In this document: positions 11,078 to 24,447 of the stretch, piece after piece
Position numbering within the stretch: the first letter of the stretch is position 1
Layout: each line of letters begins with the position of its first letter
DNA from: Pogonophryne albipinna
Lineage: Eukaryota > Chordata > Actinopteri > Perciformes > Artedidraconidae
Assembly: GCA_028583405.1 (NCBI GenBank)
Contig: JAPTMU010000163.1
Location: 388,996 to 452,995, forward strand
Direction: 5' to 3'
DNA length: 64,000 bases
Program-made: the position numbers and the translations under genes
Notes under the pieces: model-generated
What the model was told of the DNA's origin: nothing
Database searches by the model: none
The model's input: the letters and a program-made list of their open reading frames with translations, nothing else

Positions 11078-11156
11078 CATAAATGTGGAGTCCAGCTGTG
11101 TCTGATGCCGCTGGGCAGACTGACCTCTGGGAACCTCTGAGCTCTGCTGGTCCTCT
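11078..11156 (-). CDS. NLRC3-like gene, short N-terminal exon
   Basis: A 79-bp exon (acceptor CTCACAG, donor ATG|GTCTGT). It encodes REDQQSSEVPRGQ ... HQTQLDSTFM, which matches the linker commonly found before LLEENI in this family. Phase fits the exons on both sides. Confidence 0.85.
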
Positions 11157-11617
11157 CTGTGAGGAATCATGAAGAGATAACTCACATTATCTCCGTCCAT
11201 ACAGAGACGAACACATGGTAAAGGTCCTTGATGTGACTTCCTGTAGCAGTACATGTTTACTTCTCCTGCTAATCCCAAAGAGTTTGGTTTTCTGCTGTAG
11301 AATTTTACCAAACTTGTCAACCACTGAAAAAAGCTGATCTGTTCAAATAAAAATGAATCACAAATAACATGCGTATGTAGATATACATGTCTAGCTCTGC
11401 ACATGTATATTGTTATCCACAGCAACTGAGTAAAATAACATACAATCAATGCAGGTCAGTTTCCATATGCTTCAGTGGTGCTGGAAATGTGGATTGAGTG
11501 CACGTGTGAGCATCAGGAGAAAGGTCGGGTTTGCCTGGGCCTCGCACGGGGCACCATGTCGAAGTAAAGGTTATCATCAAATAAATATCTATTTTCATGT
11601 TGAAATTGCAACTTCAC

Positions 11618-11722
11618 CTTTGACCACCAGAGTGAGGTCCATCTTTGAAGTTAAGAGGAGGACCCATAGACCAGTCACTCTTCATGGACAAACAGCTGGG
11701 TTCAGGTTCTTCCAGCTTCCAC
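11618..11722 (-). CDS. NLRC3-like gene, 105-bp N-terminal exon, copy 2
   Basis: A 105-bp exon (acceptor GTTACAG, donor GTGAAG) with the core EPEPSCLSMKSDWSMGPP and FKDGPHS. It is a close duplicate of the exon at 19510. Both start and end two bases into a codon, so either or both can be spliced in without shifting frame. Confidence 0.85.
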
Positions 11723-14209
<2,487 letters not shown>

Positions 14210-14210
14210 A

Positions 14211-15847
14211 CCCTGTAAGGTCTATATGAATCAAACGCACCAGCAGCCTTTCAAAGAAGCATGGAGGAAATGCTCGAGGAGCTCAGGGATGAGTGTTGCA
14301 TCCCTTATCTAGACGATGTCCTCTGCTTCTCTAAGTCTTTTGAAGAACATGTTGAGAGGAGAAGTTGCGTGGGTGGCAGCACTGAACATCTCATCTCAAC
14401 AACAAACACAGAACCTTTCCCAGTTATCGACCACAATGAACTGGTAAGCGAGCAACGGAAAGATCCTGCCATTGGAAAAATATTGCAGTTAAAAGAGAAC
14501 AACACAGAAATGACTGAAGAAATACGTGGGACTTTGGACAAATCGACCAGGAAAATCTCAACAGAGTGGAGCAGGCTGTACTTGGAAAATGGCCTCCTGT
14601 ATAGGAAGACGCTTGGTCGCAAAAAGCTAGTCTTCCCGACTACCTATAGGCAGACAGCCCTCACTCACCTGCACGACAATATGGAGCATGTTGGTATGGA
14701 GAGAGTCTTGAGCCTTGCAAGAGAAATATTTTATTGGCCTTTTATGAAAAGGGATATTGAAGAGTACATAACCAGGAAATGTCATTGTATAAAGCAGAAG
14801 AAGCCAGCTTTACATGACAGAGCGCTCATGGGGGGTCTAACATCAAGCTCACCTCTTGAACTTGTCTGTATTGACTTTCTCCACCTTGAGACCAGCCGTG
14901 GAGTGTACGAGTACATTATGGTGGTTGTCGACCACTTCACCAGGTTTGCCCAAGCATACCCCACAAGAACCAAGGCAGGCAAGACGGCTGCTGACAAAAT
15001 ATTCAATGACTTTGTCCCTCGGTTTGGATATCCAGCTAAACTCCACCATGATCAGGGAAGGGAGTTTGAAAATGAGCTTTTCAGAGCCCTCGGACAGTTT
15101 TCCGGTGTGAGCCGTTCCAGGACCTCCCCATACCACCCGCAAGGAAACCCTGCTGAGAGGTTTAATCGAACCATGTTGCAAATGCTCCGAACACTGGGCG
15201 AGAAAGAGAGAGAGAGCTGGAAAGATCACCTGCATCATGTCGTTCATGCATACAACTGTACCAAGCACGAGTCGACGGGTTACTCCCCACACTATCTGTT
15301 GTATGGTTGTCACCCACGACTTCCTGTTGACCTACTTTTCGGGTTGGTAACAGAAGAAGAACCAAGGACAGCCAGAAGTTACGCAGAAAAATGGGCAGAG
15401 AAAATGATCGAAGCATATAAGATAGCTAGCACCAACAGCCAGAAGTCGAGTGCTAAAGGCAAACATTATTATGACAGAAAAAACAGAGGTGTGACTCTTC
15501 AGCCAGGAGATAGGGTCCTTGTCCGTAATCTCGCTGAACGAGGAGGTCCCTGCAAGTTAAAGCCTTATTGGGAAAAGACAATCTACGTCATCAGAGAACA
15601 GCTTGGTGATAACCACGTCTATAAGGTGAGCCCAGAGACAGGGGGAGGTCGCATCCGCACTCTCCACAGAAACTTGTTGCTCCAAGTAAACGACTTACCT
15701 GTAGAGCCAGTTGTCACAAACGCACCAGCCAAACCACAAAAGAGAAACGTCAAGACAACAAGACCATCAAACACGATTGAACAAAGACATGATGATGACA
15801 CAAGTGAATCAGATGAAGATGAAGCTCCATGGTATTGGCTATGTTAG
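14211..15847 (+). pseudogene. Ty3/gypsy pol fragment (RT piece joined to integrase)
   Basis: Begins inside reverse transcriptase, immediately after the hAT end. [14 protein letters not shown] is followed by the active-site motif [12 protein letters not shown] (about 14300-14335). At about 14355 the frame jumps directly into the region before integrase, so the RT thumb and RNase H are deleted. Integrase is complete in outline: a zinc site (H...H...C.C, about 14665-14800), a catalytic core with D in VCIDF, D in HHDQGREF and E in NPAERFNR, then a GPY/F-like C-terminal module. It is one open frame despite the deletion. It could not mobilise itself without RT and RNase H. The strand is opposite to the NLR gene in whose intron it lies. 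Confidence 0.85.
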
Positions 15848-16395
15848 ATCCATTTTCTGTGTTGACAATGAGTGTATTATTTTCTTATTAATTTAGATCT
15901 TAATATATTCTTTCCATTTATGTATTAGTACCGAATTAAATATTCGGAGAAAAACCTTGATTTACTGCGAGCCACACCTGTGATATAAGGAAGGGGTGGG
16001 ACTGAGCGTGAGGAGGAAATTGTCTCCAGCAATGAACGGGGAATCGGAACAGTCTTTGACCTCACGTTGCACTGATCATTTTGTTTGTTTAAATATATGG
16101 AAGCAAATAAATCGACCAAGGAAGGCAAAGAAATCAGCGCCTACAGAGCTTTATTTGGATGGTTTTTAACGTGTGAGTCAAGAAGCGGATCCCTGTTGAC
16201 GTGGCACAGTTTTTAGATATCCCACAAGAATGGGCCACGACATGCCAAGAAATGAACAAGCCAGGCCTCATCTAAGGGTTAACTGTGGGACACAAACCCC
16301 ACCTGAGCAGATTGAAGTTTGTGTTGAGGAAACAGCTCCTGTTCTGAATCTGAAAGTGTTACTGAGGAAGAACAAGAGAGACAAGATGAACTGAA
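15848..16395. other. Sequence interrupting the gypsy 3' end, possibly LTR-derived
   Basis: The acidic pol tail breaks off at 15847 and a related C-terminal tail reappears near 16396, so something has been inserted or rearranged here. It contains AATAAA (16106-16111). The heptamer TGTTGAC occurs near both ends (about 15861 and 16193), but no clear LTR borders are visible. Confidence 0.35.
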
Positions 16396-16704
16396 GTGCC
16401 AAGCGCTGGTGAGCCTCAGCCTTACAATGAACAAGATCTGTGTCAGTCCGATGACCAAGAAAGAGATGTCCAAGAGACTCAGCCTGCACTAAGAAGACCT
16501 ACCAGAGACCGACGCCCTGGCCAGATGTTCACATACACATCCCTAGGTCAACCGACCTACCAGCCACGTGTCATGATACCATCGGGACACAGTCTACACT
16601 CACCAGTATCCACAGCCATATTTTCACTCATTTCAACACGCACCCATCATTCCTCCCACATACCTACCATACACATATCCTATTTACTGTTATTGAATGG
16701 TTAA
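16396..16704 (+). pseudogene. Ty3/gypsy pol C-terminal tail
   Basis: Encodes ALRRPTRDRRPGQMFTYTSLGQPTYQP, with the key part RRPTRDRRPGQMFTYTSLG. This form is typical of the extreme C-terminus of fish gypsy polyproteins. It is separated from the integrase part by about 550 bases of foreign sequence. A purine-rich TTGTGGGGGAGTG (about 16839-16851) followed by TGTGGTACACTGTG could be the polypurine tract and LTR start. Confidence 0.5.
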
Positions 16705-17833
16705 TAGATACTCACACATGGGTACCTAAGGTTCTAGTATTCAGATTTTGGAGTATCCCACAAGGTTAAATGTTTTGTATATTGTTGAGAGTTTATATGA
16801 CAACTGTTTAAATAGGTAGTGTCAGCAGCCACCTTTGTTTGTGGGGGAGTGTGTGGTACACTGTGTCTAATCCTTGCTGCTGCACTTTTCTGTTTTCTAC
16901 AGATATCTTTTGGGACCCGTAACATACGCACATAATGATCATCAAACACTTAAGACATCTCCTAGTCTCCATCACTCTAACACTTCTACAGTCAGATCAG
17001 AGCTCAGAGCATCATATAACAACATGATAATACTTTATTATCAGATCAAGTCTGACATGCTTCTGGCATCACAGCAGCTCCATTAGCAACGTCAACGAGG
17101 ACAAACATCAAGACAAGAAACAAGAAACAGATATTTACCATAACAACACAGTCACTGAAGACACCATGTTCATCTGACCTGGGATTTCACTCATTACGTA
17201 ATCATGGTTGGGGTCAGAGATAATGTGGTTGGCCCGCCTCTAAAGGTTGTGATGGTAGGCTGATTCAGAGAGGCTCTCAAATGTTGACCTACGACCTTTG
17301 AGCAGATTTACTGAAAGACTGGTGGAGCAGTTTAGATTTTAAAGAGGTGGACAAACACCTGTACCATGTAGTATTACAGTACTGTAGAATACTCTAAAAT
17401 CACAGATGTTAACAATAAAATAAGAATTGATCTGCTCTCTATTATTTGTTTTGTCTTTTTGCCAAACTTTCATTTGAAACTAAAATCTCAAAATAAAGCT
17501 TTAAAGACACATGAATTGGGACAAAGGTTAAAGGGCAGTGATATCACTCATCCTTGACTATCAATTCGAAGTGCCACGCACCAAAATGAAAATAATCAGT
17601 GATTGTAATCTTTGGTTAAGGTTTAACAATTACATTTAATTTAATTTGATCAATGAGCCGTTTAATTGTTCAATAGAGCATCAGGTGAAGAGCAAAACAC
17701 TACAAAGCAATTACATATTTTAGAAATGAGAATCAAAAACTGCTGCAAATACAGGGAAACATTGACCTCTAACTGACGAGGAGCAATGGCAAACACACAG
17801 GTATGTATTCACACAGAGCTGATCATAAGCTGA
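16705..17833. other. Unassigned sequence (possible gypsy LTR, then intron)
   Basis: After a possible gypsy LTR start near 16851, nothing is recognisable up to the DNA transposon at 17834. Confidence 0.4.
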
Positions 17834-19119
17834 GGCCTGTACTACGAAGCCGGTTCAACCTAACCTGCAGTGGCGGCCGGCCCATAGGGGCGCTAGGGGC
17901 GCTAGGGGCGCCGCCCCACCTCTTCCCACATACAAAAAAATATATTAAAAAAAGAATATTTAAAAAATATATATATTTTATATTTTTATTTTTAATGAAC
18001 AAGGTAAATATCATACAATTGGTATCAGTAAAATGTATAATCTACAATAAAATCTCGTTTAAAATTGTGTTACGATGTCTAAAGTTACTGATAATTACAC
18101 ATGTTTCCATGCCGCCACTGCTAACCTGGATATGTTGGAGTTAGCCGGTTGGCCTAATCCAAAACATACGCGCTCTCGCTAAGCGGTCCTACGGCGCGGG
18201 TTATCAAGTGGATCGCTCAAGCCAGCCGTGTCCTATCTAGTTAGGTGCGCGTTCACATGAAAGGGGTGGTATTTGGAGCATTCGACCAATCACAGACATG
18301 GAGAAGCGCACTGACAGCGCAGCGTCATACTTCCTGAATGAAAAGTCAACTATAATATTAGACATAGTTAAACTTTAAACATGACTTAAACACTTGATCC
18401 AGGATCAAAGCCACAGAGCTGCACCTGCAAGGTGAATACAGCTGGTAACAGAACAAGTGTTTGAATGCGTACATTAACAGGTTTATGATATCACTGCCCG
18501 TCTAAGACACCATCTGACTTTCATTACATTTGACTCCAGTGTTTCCTCAACTTAATGTGTTGCTTAAAATAATCCTTCTGCATCCAGTCTGTGACACTGT
18601 GAGTGTTGCACGGCCAGATACGGCTCAGCTGACTCAGATCAGGAGATATATGATACATTATGAAGTGATATGCCGCGGACTGTACTTAATGTGACTCTGA
18701 TCCGGTTACTGATGTTGTGGCAGATATTTAAGTAAGCTTTCTTAACGCTAATGTTATAATAGTCAGATTGCTCTGAAGATGGAGGTGATATTCTATTCAT
18801 GTTCACGTTCACACAGTCGGTGATTGTTGCCGGCCGTCTTTCCTGCAACGGCAGCTTTTCTGTATTTCCTTTCTCCTGTAATATGACTTGATCGCTTTAA
18901 ACTCCGCACACTGAGCTCTGATTGGTCAGCAGGCGGTGCTTTCACTGAGTTGAGCTCTTAGCCTGCAACCTAACCTGCTCCGGACCAGGTTAGCTGCTCA
19001 GCATCAGTTACCATGGAGATCTAGCCGCTAAAAAGAGAACCAGCTTCGTAGGACCGGAAACCCAGAGTTAACCTGAAGTTAGCCGCTAAGAGAACATCCT
19101 GCTTCGTAGTATACCCCCC
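17834..19119. mobile_element. Non-autonomous DNA transposon with TACTACGAAGC inverted ends
   Basis: The left end GGCCTGTACTACGAAGC is the inverse of the right end GCTTCGTAGTATACCCCC. Subterminal blocks (CTAACCTG, TTAGCCGGTT, AGCGGTCCTACG) recur near the other side. No transposase is seen. The end style recalls PIF/Harbinger-like elements, but a clean 3-bp duplication was not found. A related partial copy lies at about 36193-36345. It hosts the smaller element at 17868. Confidence 0.55.
17868..18120. mobile_element. hAT-type MITE nested in the larger transposon
   Basis: A 253-bp element with inverted ends CAGTGGCGGC / GCCGCCACTG and a perfect 8-bp target duplication CTAACCTG (17860-17867 and 18121-18128). 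The interior is AT-rich with a GGGGCGCTA triplicate near the left end. The 8-bp duplication points to hAT mobilisation. Confidence 0.85.
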
Positions 19120-19509
19120 TGGAGTAGACGTCCACACAGTTGAGTTTCCCTCCCTTTGGACGCAAGCTCCAGGATTACAGAACTCCAGCTTTACTAATGT
19201 TCATAAAGAAGGGAATAAATATAACTCAGATGAGAAACACTGAAGGTAAACAAGACCCTTATTCCTTTATTTAAAGAAACCTTCATCAGATTCAGAAACA
19301 GGTTTATTGCCAAGTTGGTGTTTATGGTGCAGAAAACTATAAAACGTGATACGCCCTATAAATGCTCAAAGCTGCTTTTATTATAAAGGAACCAGAGAAG
19401 TGTCTCACCAAGAAAATTCAACAGAGCCACACTTTCTTAGCTGGGTCAATGAAACCTGAAAGCAGAGCAGCAGGTACCATGAAGGGGGTTATCAACTTTC
19501 AATCCTCAC
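19120..19509. other. NLR intron sequence
   Basis: No element or exon recognised. Confidence 0.45.
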
Positions 19510-19614
19510 CTTTGACCAACAGAGTGTCGTCCATCTTTGAAGTGAATAGGTTTCCCCATAGACCAGTCACTCTTCATGGACACACAGCTGGGCTCAGGTT
19601 CCTCCAGCCTCCTC
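19510..19614 (-). CDS. NLRC3-like gene, 105-bp N-terminal exon, copy 1
   Basis: A 105-bp exon (acceptor CATGTTTCAG, donor GTGAGG) encoding RRLEEPEPSCVSMKSDWSMG and FKDGRHS. It joins the ATG exon at 25219 in phase and could be followed by the duplicate at 11618 or skip to 11156. Duplication of this exon is a plausible source of N-terminal variety in the protein. Confidence 0.85.
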
Positions 19615-20354
19615 CTGAAACATGAGAAAGAAACAGTTAGGAATCTGGACCGTCACAATGGTCTGAAATACTGTTCATATTATCATGTGTTTAAATGCTC
19701 TCTTATTGCCTCCTAACACAACCTGCTCACTCTACAGCTTCGATGCATCAAATGTAATGTTATGGCAGATTCCTTACATGACAGCGTATTTCTCGCTTAT
19801 TCATTAAGGTCACATGGTAAGCTATACCAAGTCTGTTATTGAGTTAGGTCACACAGATTTAGAGAGGCCTAGGGTCTCGTTGCTAATTATCGGTAGATGT
19901 ATACAAGTTTAAGTGAGCTGATGCCAAGGTCAGAGGAAGTACAGAGAGGGCCTGAGGGGACAGTTAAGTCTTTGTTAGTTAATTACTCCTAAAGATGTCA
20001 TGAGATAATGACCTTTCGACATCTGGAACAAACACTGAACAAAAATATAAACGCAACACTTTTGTTTTTGCTCCCATTTCTCATGAGATGAACTCAAAGA
20101 TCTAAAACATTTTCTATAAACACAAAATAACCATTTCTCTCAAATATTGTTCACAAATCTGAAAGAATGTGTGATAGTGAGCACTTCTCCTTTGCCGAGA
20201 TAATCCATCCCACCTCACAGGTGTGGCATATCAAGATGCTGATTAGACAGCATGATTATTGCACAGGTGTGCCTTAGGCTGGCCACAATAAAAGGCCACT
20301 CTGAAACGTGCACTTTTGCTTTATTGGGGAGGTCTGGGGGGGTCCGAAAACCAG

Positions 20355-21079
20355 TCAGTATCTGGTGTGACCACCATGTGCCTCACGCAGTGCAACACAT
20401 CTCCTTGGCATAGAGTTGATCAGGTTGTTGATTGTGGCCTGTGGAATGTTGGTCCACTCCTCTTCAATGGCTGTGCCAAGTTGCTGGATATCGGCAGGAA
20501 CTGGAACACGCTGTCGTATACGCCGATCCAGAGCATCCCAAACATGCTCAATGGGTGACATGTCCGGTGAGTATGCTGGCCATGCAAGAACTGGGATGCT
20601 TTCAGCCTCCAGGAATTGTGTACAGATCCTTGCAACATGGGGCCGTGCATTATCATGCTGCAACATGAGGTGATGGTCGTGGATGAATGGCACAACAATG
20701 GGCTTCAGGATCTCGTCAAGGTATCTCTGTGCATTCACAATGCCATCAATAAAATGCACCTGTGTTCGTCGTCCATAACATACGCCTGCCCATACCGTAA
20801 CCCCACCACCACCATGGGCCACTCGATTCACATCAGAAAACCGCTCACCCACACGACGCCACACACGCTGTCTGCCATCTGCCCTGAACAGTGAAAACCG
20901 GGATTCATCCGTGAAGAGAACACCTCTCCAACGTGCCAGACGCCATCGAATGTGAGCATTTGCCCACTCAAGTCGGTTACGACGACGAACCGGAGTCAGG
21001 TGGAGACCCCGATGAGGACGACGAGCATGCAGATGAGCTTCCCTGAGACGGTTTCTGACAGCAGAAATTCTTTGGTTAT
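20355..21079 (-). pseudogene. Tc1 transposase, C-terminal part (DD34E catalytic domain)
   Basis: Open frame containing the catalytic triad: D in VLFTDESRF, D in MLQHDNARPH and E in MSPIEHVWD, in the order and spacing of a DD34E Tc1 transposase. It cuts and joins transposon ends. The frame is open right up to the retrotransposon border at 21079. Its continuation at 24154-24447 is in matching frame once the 5-bp duplication is counted once, so the insertion is the only obvious lesion. Confidence 0.88.
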
Positions 21080-21435
21080 TGTTATGTGTTTGTGCCCTGA
21101 TCAGGCGCTCCTAGTGTGATGTCTAGCTGTAGTTTCCTGTTATGGTTTTGTAGTCCTTATCGTTTCCCCTCCAGGTGTACCCATTTGTAATTAACCCAGG
21201 TGTGTCTTGTCTCGTCATTACCTCATGCATAAGTATTCTGCCTTCCCCTTTGTCTGGGGCTGATCCTGTCTGTGCAGTATGTGTTCTTGTCTGTCATTAC
21301 TTTATATTTCCTTTGTTCAACCAAGGTGGTAATTATTCATTAAATTCTTCCTTTTGATTACTTCGGCTACCGTCTCCTTTATTATGTTGCCTTGACTCGA
21401 CATTGAGCCTGCTAACAGTCAATGGTAACGTAATA
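21080..21435 (+). repeat. 5' LTR of the gag-golgin element
   Basis: Starts TGTTATGTG and ends GGTAACGTAATA, 356 bp. Compared with the 3' LTR it lacks a 7-bp TGTCATG block and differs at about two or three bases. Confidence 0.92.
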
Positions 21436-22010
21436 TGGGGGCTCGTGCCAAACTGATGTGAGCAGGAATTTGGTGGTGGCCGCTGAGCTTAGTCCACACT
21501 TTGAATTAGGGTTGACAGTGTCGTGTGTGTGGCCCATGTTTTATACCCTCTTGGTAAATAATTCTCCAATAAGGAGCGTTTTCATCCAGCTAGGGCAGCT
21601 GGACCATTTTCTATGGTTCCTTCCTTCGCCTGGTAGACATACCGTCTATACTGGTCGGGGTAGTAGGAAGACCCTGTCAGGCTCCTCCTAGGCCGGTGTA
21701 TGTCAGCTAGTTAGTTATATAGGGGGTCTGATAGTGAGGGATGGAAACGTTTAAGGGATGGGTTTTAGTTTTTTTTTTTTTTGAACACACGACAGTTGTA
21801 ATCTCTTGCGAATAATTTTGAGTGTGGAGGCTTCAGAAGGTCACACCGGTGCTCTTCTCTATTTAGTGTATAGCGGTAGGGGAGCGGTGGCCAGAGTTAT
21901 TAAGAACAGACTGTACAGACGTGTAGGGTGAAGCCGGTTTTGTTTGTTTGTGTGTATATGTTAATTGGTTGGTCGTAGCGCTGGTGGAGGCGTTGACCGC
22001 CAAGGAGATT

Positions 22011-23825
22011 ATGGAGTGCTCTGTGGGAAAACCTGAGGAGGAGGAGGTAGTCACATGTGACCCGGTTTCGGAGAACCAGGTTTTGCTGAGGAAGATGGAA
22101 CTAGAGTTTAAATTCGAGCAGCTGAGACATGCAGAGCGGTTATGCGCTCGGGAAGCGGAGGAGGCAGAACGTAGGCACGCTCGGGAAGCGGAGGAGGCAG
22201 AACGTAGGCGCGTGCATGAGCTTGAGCTTGGAAGGCGCGGGGTAGAGGCGCGGGCAGTGCATCTTGAAGCTAGGTTCGATGTTACTAGGCATCTACGTCT
22301 GGTCCCGCAATTTTCAGAGAAGGATGTTGACAAATATTTTTCTATGTTCGAAAATATAGCCACAACTCTGAAATGGCCTAATGACCAGTGGACATTACTT
22401 CTCCAGAGCGCACTCACCGGGAAAGCACAACAGGTTTACGCGTCACTTTGCCCAAACACCCAGGATTACGCCGTGGTGAAGGCTGCTATCCTTAGGGCTT
22501 ACGAGCTTGTGCCGGAGGCGTATAGGCAGAGGTTTCGCGCTCTTAGAAAGAAAAATGTGCAGACCTACGTGGAGTTTGCTTACGAGAAGGAGCTGTTGTT
22601 TGATCGTTGGTGCGCGTCGGAGAAAGTGGACACTTTGGCTAGGATGCGGGAACTCGTGCTTCTTGAGGAGTTTAAGTCCTATTGTTTGCCCAATAATGTG
22701 GCGATGTACATTAATAAACATAAGGTGACTAAGTGCTCGGTGGCTGCGAGTCTTGCGGATGAGTTCGTGTTGACGCACAAAGTGCTCTTTGACAGACCTA
22801 ATTATCCCGTGCGCAGTGTGGAGAGTAGACCGAGGTGGGGCTTGGGTGACAGGCCTGTGGCCTCTGGCGGTGGCAGTGTGGGCGAGGTTGCTGAGCGGGG
22901 AATGAGGGGAGAAATGCGTGAGTGTTTCCACTGTGGTAAAAAAGGCCACATAAAGGAGAACTGTTTTGCCCTTACCCGTCCCAGTAAACAAATATCGTTG
23001 GTAATGACACCCACACACACATCTCTGAGTAGGGATGCCCAAAGGGGTGAGGATATGAAAGCTCGGAAGGTCTCTGAGCTGAAGAAGAAAGCCGAGCAGA
23101 AAATCAGTCAGATTAAGAAACAGCTATCCTCGCAGCTGGAGGAGAAGGAGCAGGTGATAAAGGTTCTTCAGAGTAGCCTGGAGGAAATCAAGAGCAGCGA
23201 AGCGACCGGCAAACGACACACGGAGACGTTGGAAGAGAAGACGACAACTCTGGAGGAAGCTCTCGTCAAGCTTAAGGAAGAGCAGGAGAAAGAACTCAAA
23301 GTGATTCTGAGTAATGAGAGGCTGGAGAAAGAAAAGTCTTTAGAGGAATTGAACATTTTGTATGAAGAGAAACTGTCCTCACTCCAGAGGGATGCGGCGC
23401 AGCAAGGGGAGCTCAAAGACACTGAAACGGCGCTACAGGAAGTCGAGGCCAAGCTGACGGAAGCAGAGGAGCAGCGCGGAAACCTTTTAGCGGAAGTCGA
23501 TCGCCTGAAAGAAGAAATATGTCAGAAAGATTCCCAGCTTGATGAACATCAGGCAACGATTAAGCAGATCCAAAACCCATCAGGACCTGAGGTGAAGGTG
23601 GAGTGCAGCAGCTTGCAGCAAAGCAGCAGCACGATGCACGCTGAGATGGAAGACCGCTCTGCAGCGCAGGATACTGAGGACACTATTTTTTATTGTGCTG
23701 ACAGTATTATTGTTTCTTGTTTCCTTCTTCTGTTTATGTTCATTCCCCCATTTCGCCTTGGGGTTATGGACATAAAGTTGGGTGTGGGGGTGTTATGTGT
23801 TTGTGCCCTGATCAGGCGCTCCTAG
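22011..23825 (+). CDS. Gag - golgin-like coiled-coil fusion
   Basis: The likely start is the ATG at 22011 (MECSVGKPEEEE), although the frame is open from 21948. Part 1 is Gag of the gypsy type with a SCAN-like capsid fold: a charged N-terminal helix with two 11-residue repeats (REAEEAERR, about 22143-22210), a capsid-like region with LVPQFSEKDVDKYF and WTLLLQSALTGKAQ, then a CCHC knuckle CFHCGKKGHIKENC (about 22921-22965). Part 2, about 23047-23690, is a heptad-rich coiled coil with SELKKKAEQKISQIKKQLSS and ILYEEKLSSLQRD. It reads like golgin-245 (GOLGA4), a trans-Golgi tether. It stands where protease and RT should be and has no introns. The tail runs into the element's 3' region, giving a chance hydrophobic stretch, and ends inside the LTR. 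The identification as GOLGA4 is from memory of the family. Confidence 0.85.
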   Translation: MECSVGKPEEEEVVTCDPVSENQVLLRKMELEFKFEQLRHAERLCAREAEEAERRHAREAEEAERRRVHELELGRRGVEARAVHLEARFDVTRHLRLVPQFSEKDVDKYFSMFENIATTLKWPNDQWTLLLQSALTGKAQQVYASLCPNTQDYAVVKAAILRAYELVPEAYRQRFRALRKKNVQTYVEFAYEKELLFDRWCASEKVDTLARMRELVLLEEFKSYCLPNNVAMYINKHKVTKCSVAASLADEFVLTHKVLFDRPNYPVRSVESRPRWGLGDRPVASGGGSVGEVAERGMRGEMRECFHCGKKGHIKENCFALTRPSKQISLVMTPTHTSLSRDAQRGEDMKARKVSELKKKAEQKISQIKKQLSSQLEEKEQVIKVLQSSLEEIKSSEATGKRHTETLEEKTTTLEEALVKLKEEQEKELKVILSNERLEKEKSLEELNILYEEKLSSLQRDAAQQGELKDTETALQEVEAKLTEAEEQRGNLLAEVDRLKEEICQKDSQLDEHQATIKQIQNPSGPEVKVECSSLQQSSSTMHAEMEDRSAAQDTEDTIFYCADSIIVSCFLLLFMFIPPFRLGVMDIKLGVGVLCVCALIRRS

Positions 23826-24153
23826 TGTGATGTGTCATGTCTAGCTGTAGTTTCCTGTTATGGTTTTGTAGTCCTTATCGTTTCCCCTCCAGGTGTACCC
23901 ATTTGTAATTAACCCAGGTGTGTCTTGTCTCGTCATTACCTCATGCATAAGTATTCTGCCTTCCCCTTTGTCTGGGGCTGATCCTGTCTGTGCAGTATGT
24001 GGTCATGTCTGTCATTACTTTATATTTCCTTTGTTCAACCAAGGTGGTAATTATTCATTAAATTCTTCCTTTTGATTACTTCGGCTACCGTCTCCTTTAT
24101 TATGTTGCCTTGACTCGACATTGAGCCTGCTAACAGTCAATGGTAACGTAATA
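23791..24153 (+). repeat. 3' LTR of the gag-golgin element
   Basis: 363 bp, same ends as the 5' LTR, preceded by the purine tract. The end of the fusion reading frame (stop at 23823-23825) lies within it. Confidence 0.92.
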
Positions 24154-24447
24154 GTTATGCAAAGCGATTGTTGCAGCAGCTGTCCGAGTGGCTGGTCTCA
24201 GACGGTCTTGGAGGTGAACATGCTGGATGTGGAGGTCCTGGGCTGGTGTGGTTACACGTGGTCTGCGGTTGTGAGGCCGGTTGGATGTACTGCCAAATTC
24301 TCTGAAACGCCTTTGGAGACGGCTTATGGTAGAGAAATGAACATTCAATTCACGGGCAACAGCTCTGGTGGACATTCCTGCTGTCAGCAGGCCAATTGCA
24401 CGCTCCCTCAAAACTTGCGACATCTGTGGCATCGTGCTGTGTGACAA
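24154..24447 (-). pseudogene. Tc1 transposase, N-terminal part (paired-like DNA-binding domain)
   Basis: Encodes a helix-turn-helix region, LRERAIGLLTAGMSTRAVA, then FSTISRLQRRF, and a GRPR-like linker NRRPRVTTPAQD. This is the DNA-binding half of the Tc1 transposase and is cut off by the retrotransposon at 24153. The likely start is the methionine at 24447 or one of those just downstream. Confidence 0.87.

Larger units (their letters stand above)
21080..24153 (+). mobile_element. LTR retrotransposon carrying gag fused to a captured golgin-like segment
   Basis: Complete small element: 5' LTR 21080-21435, 3' LTR 23791-24153, 5-bp target duplication GTTAT (21075-21079 and 24154-24158). The primer site right after the 5' LTR starts TGGGGGCTCGT, the beginning of a tRNA-Pro-type site, and a purine tract GGTGTGGGGG precedes the 3' LTR. 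There is no protease, RT, RNase H or integrase. The internal region is one frame: gag with a zinc knuckle, then about 640 bp of host-like coiled coil. It must have been moved by enzymes from a relative. The LTRs differ by a 7-bp indel and a few bases, so it is fairly young. Confidence 0.93.

Noticed and set aside
17834..19119. Firm assignment of this transposon to PIF/Harbinger
   Set aside because: No transposase and no exact 3-bp duplication; only the end style suggests it.
23047..23690. Golgin-like segment as a resident host gene
   Set aside because: It lies between the LTRs in frame with gag, has no splice sites, and the whole element has a clean 5-bp duplication.
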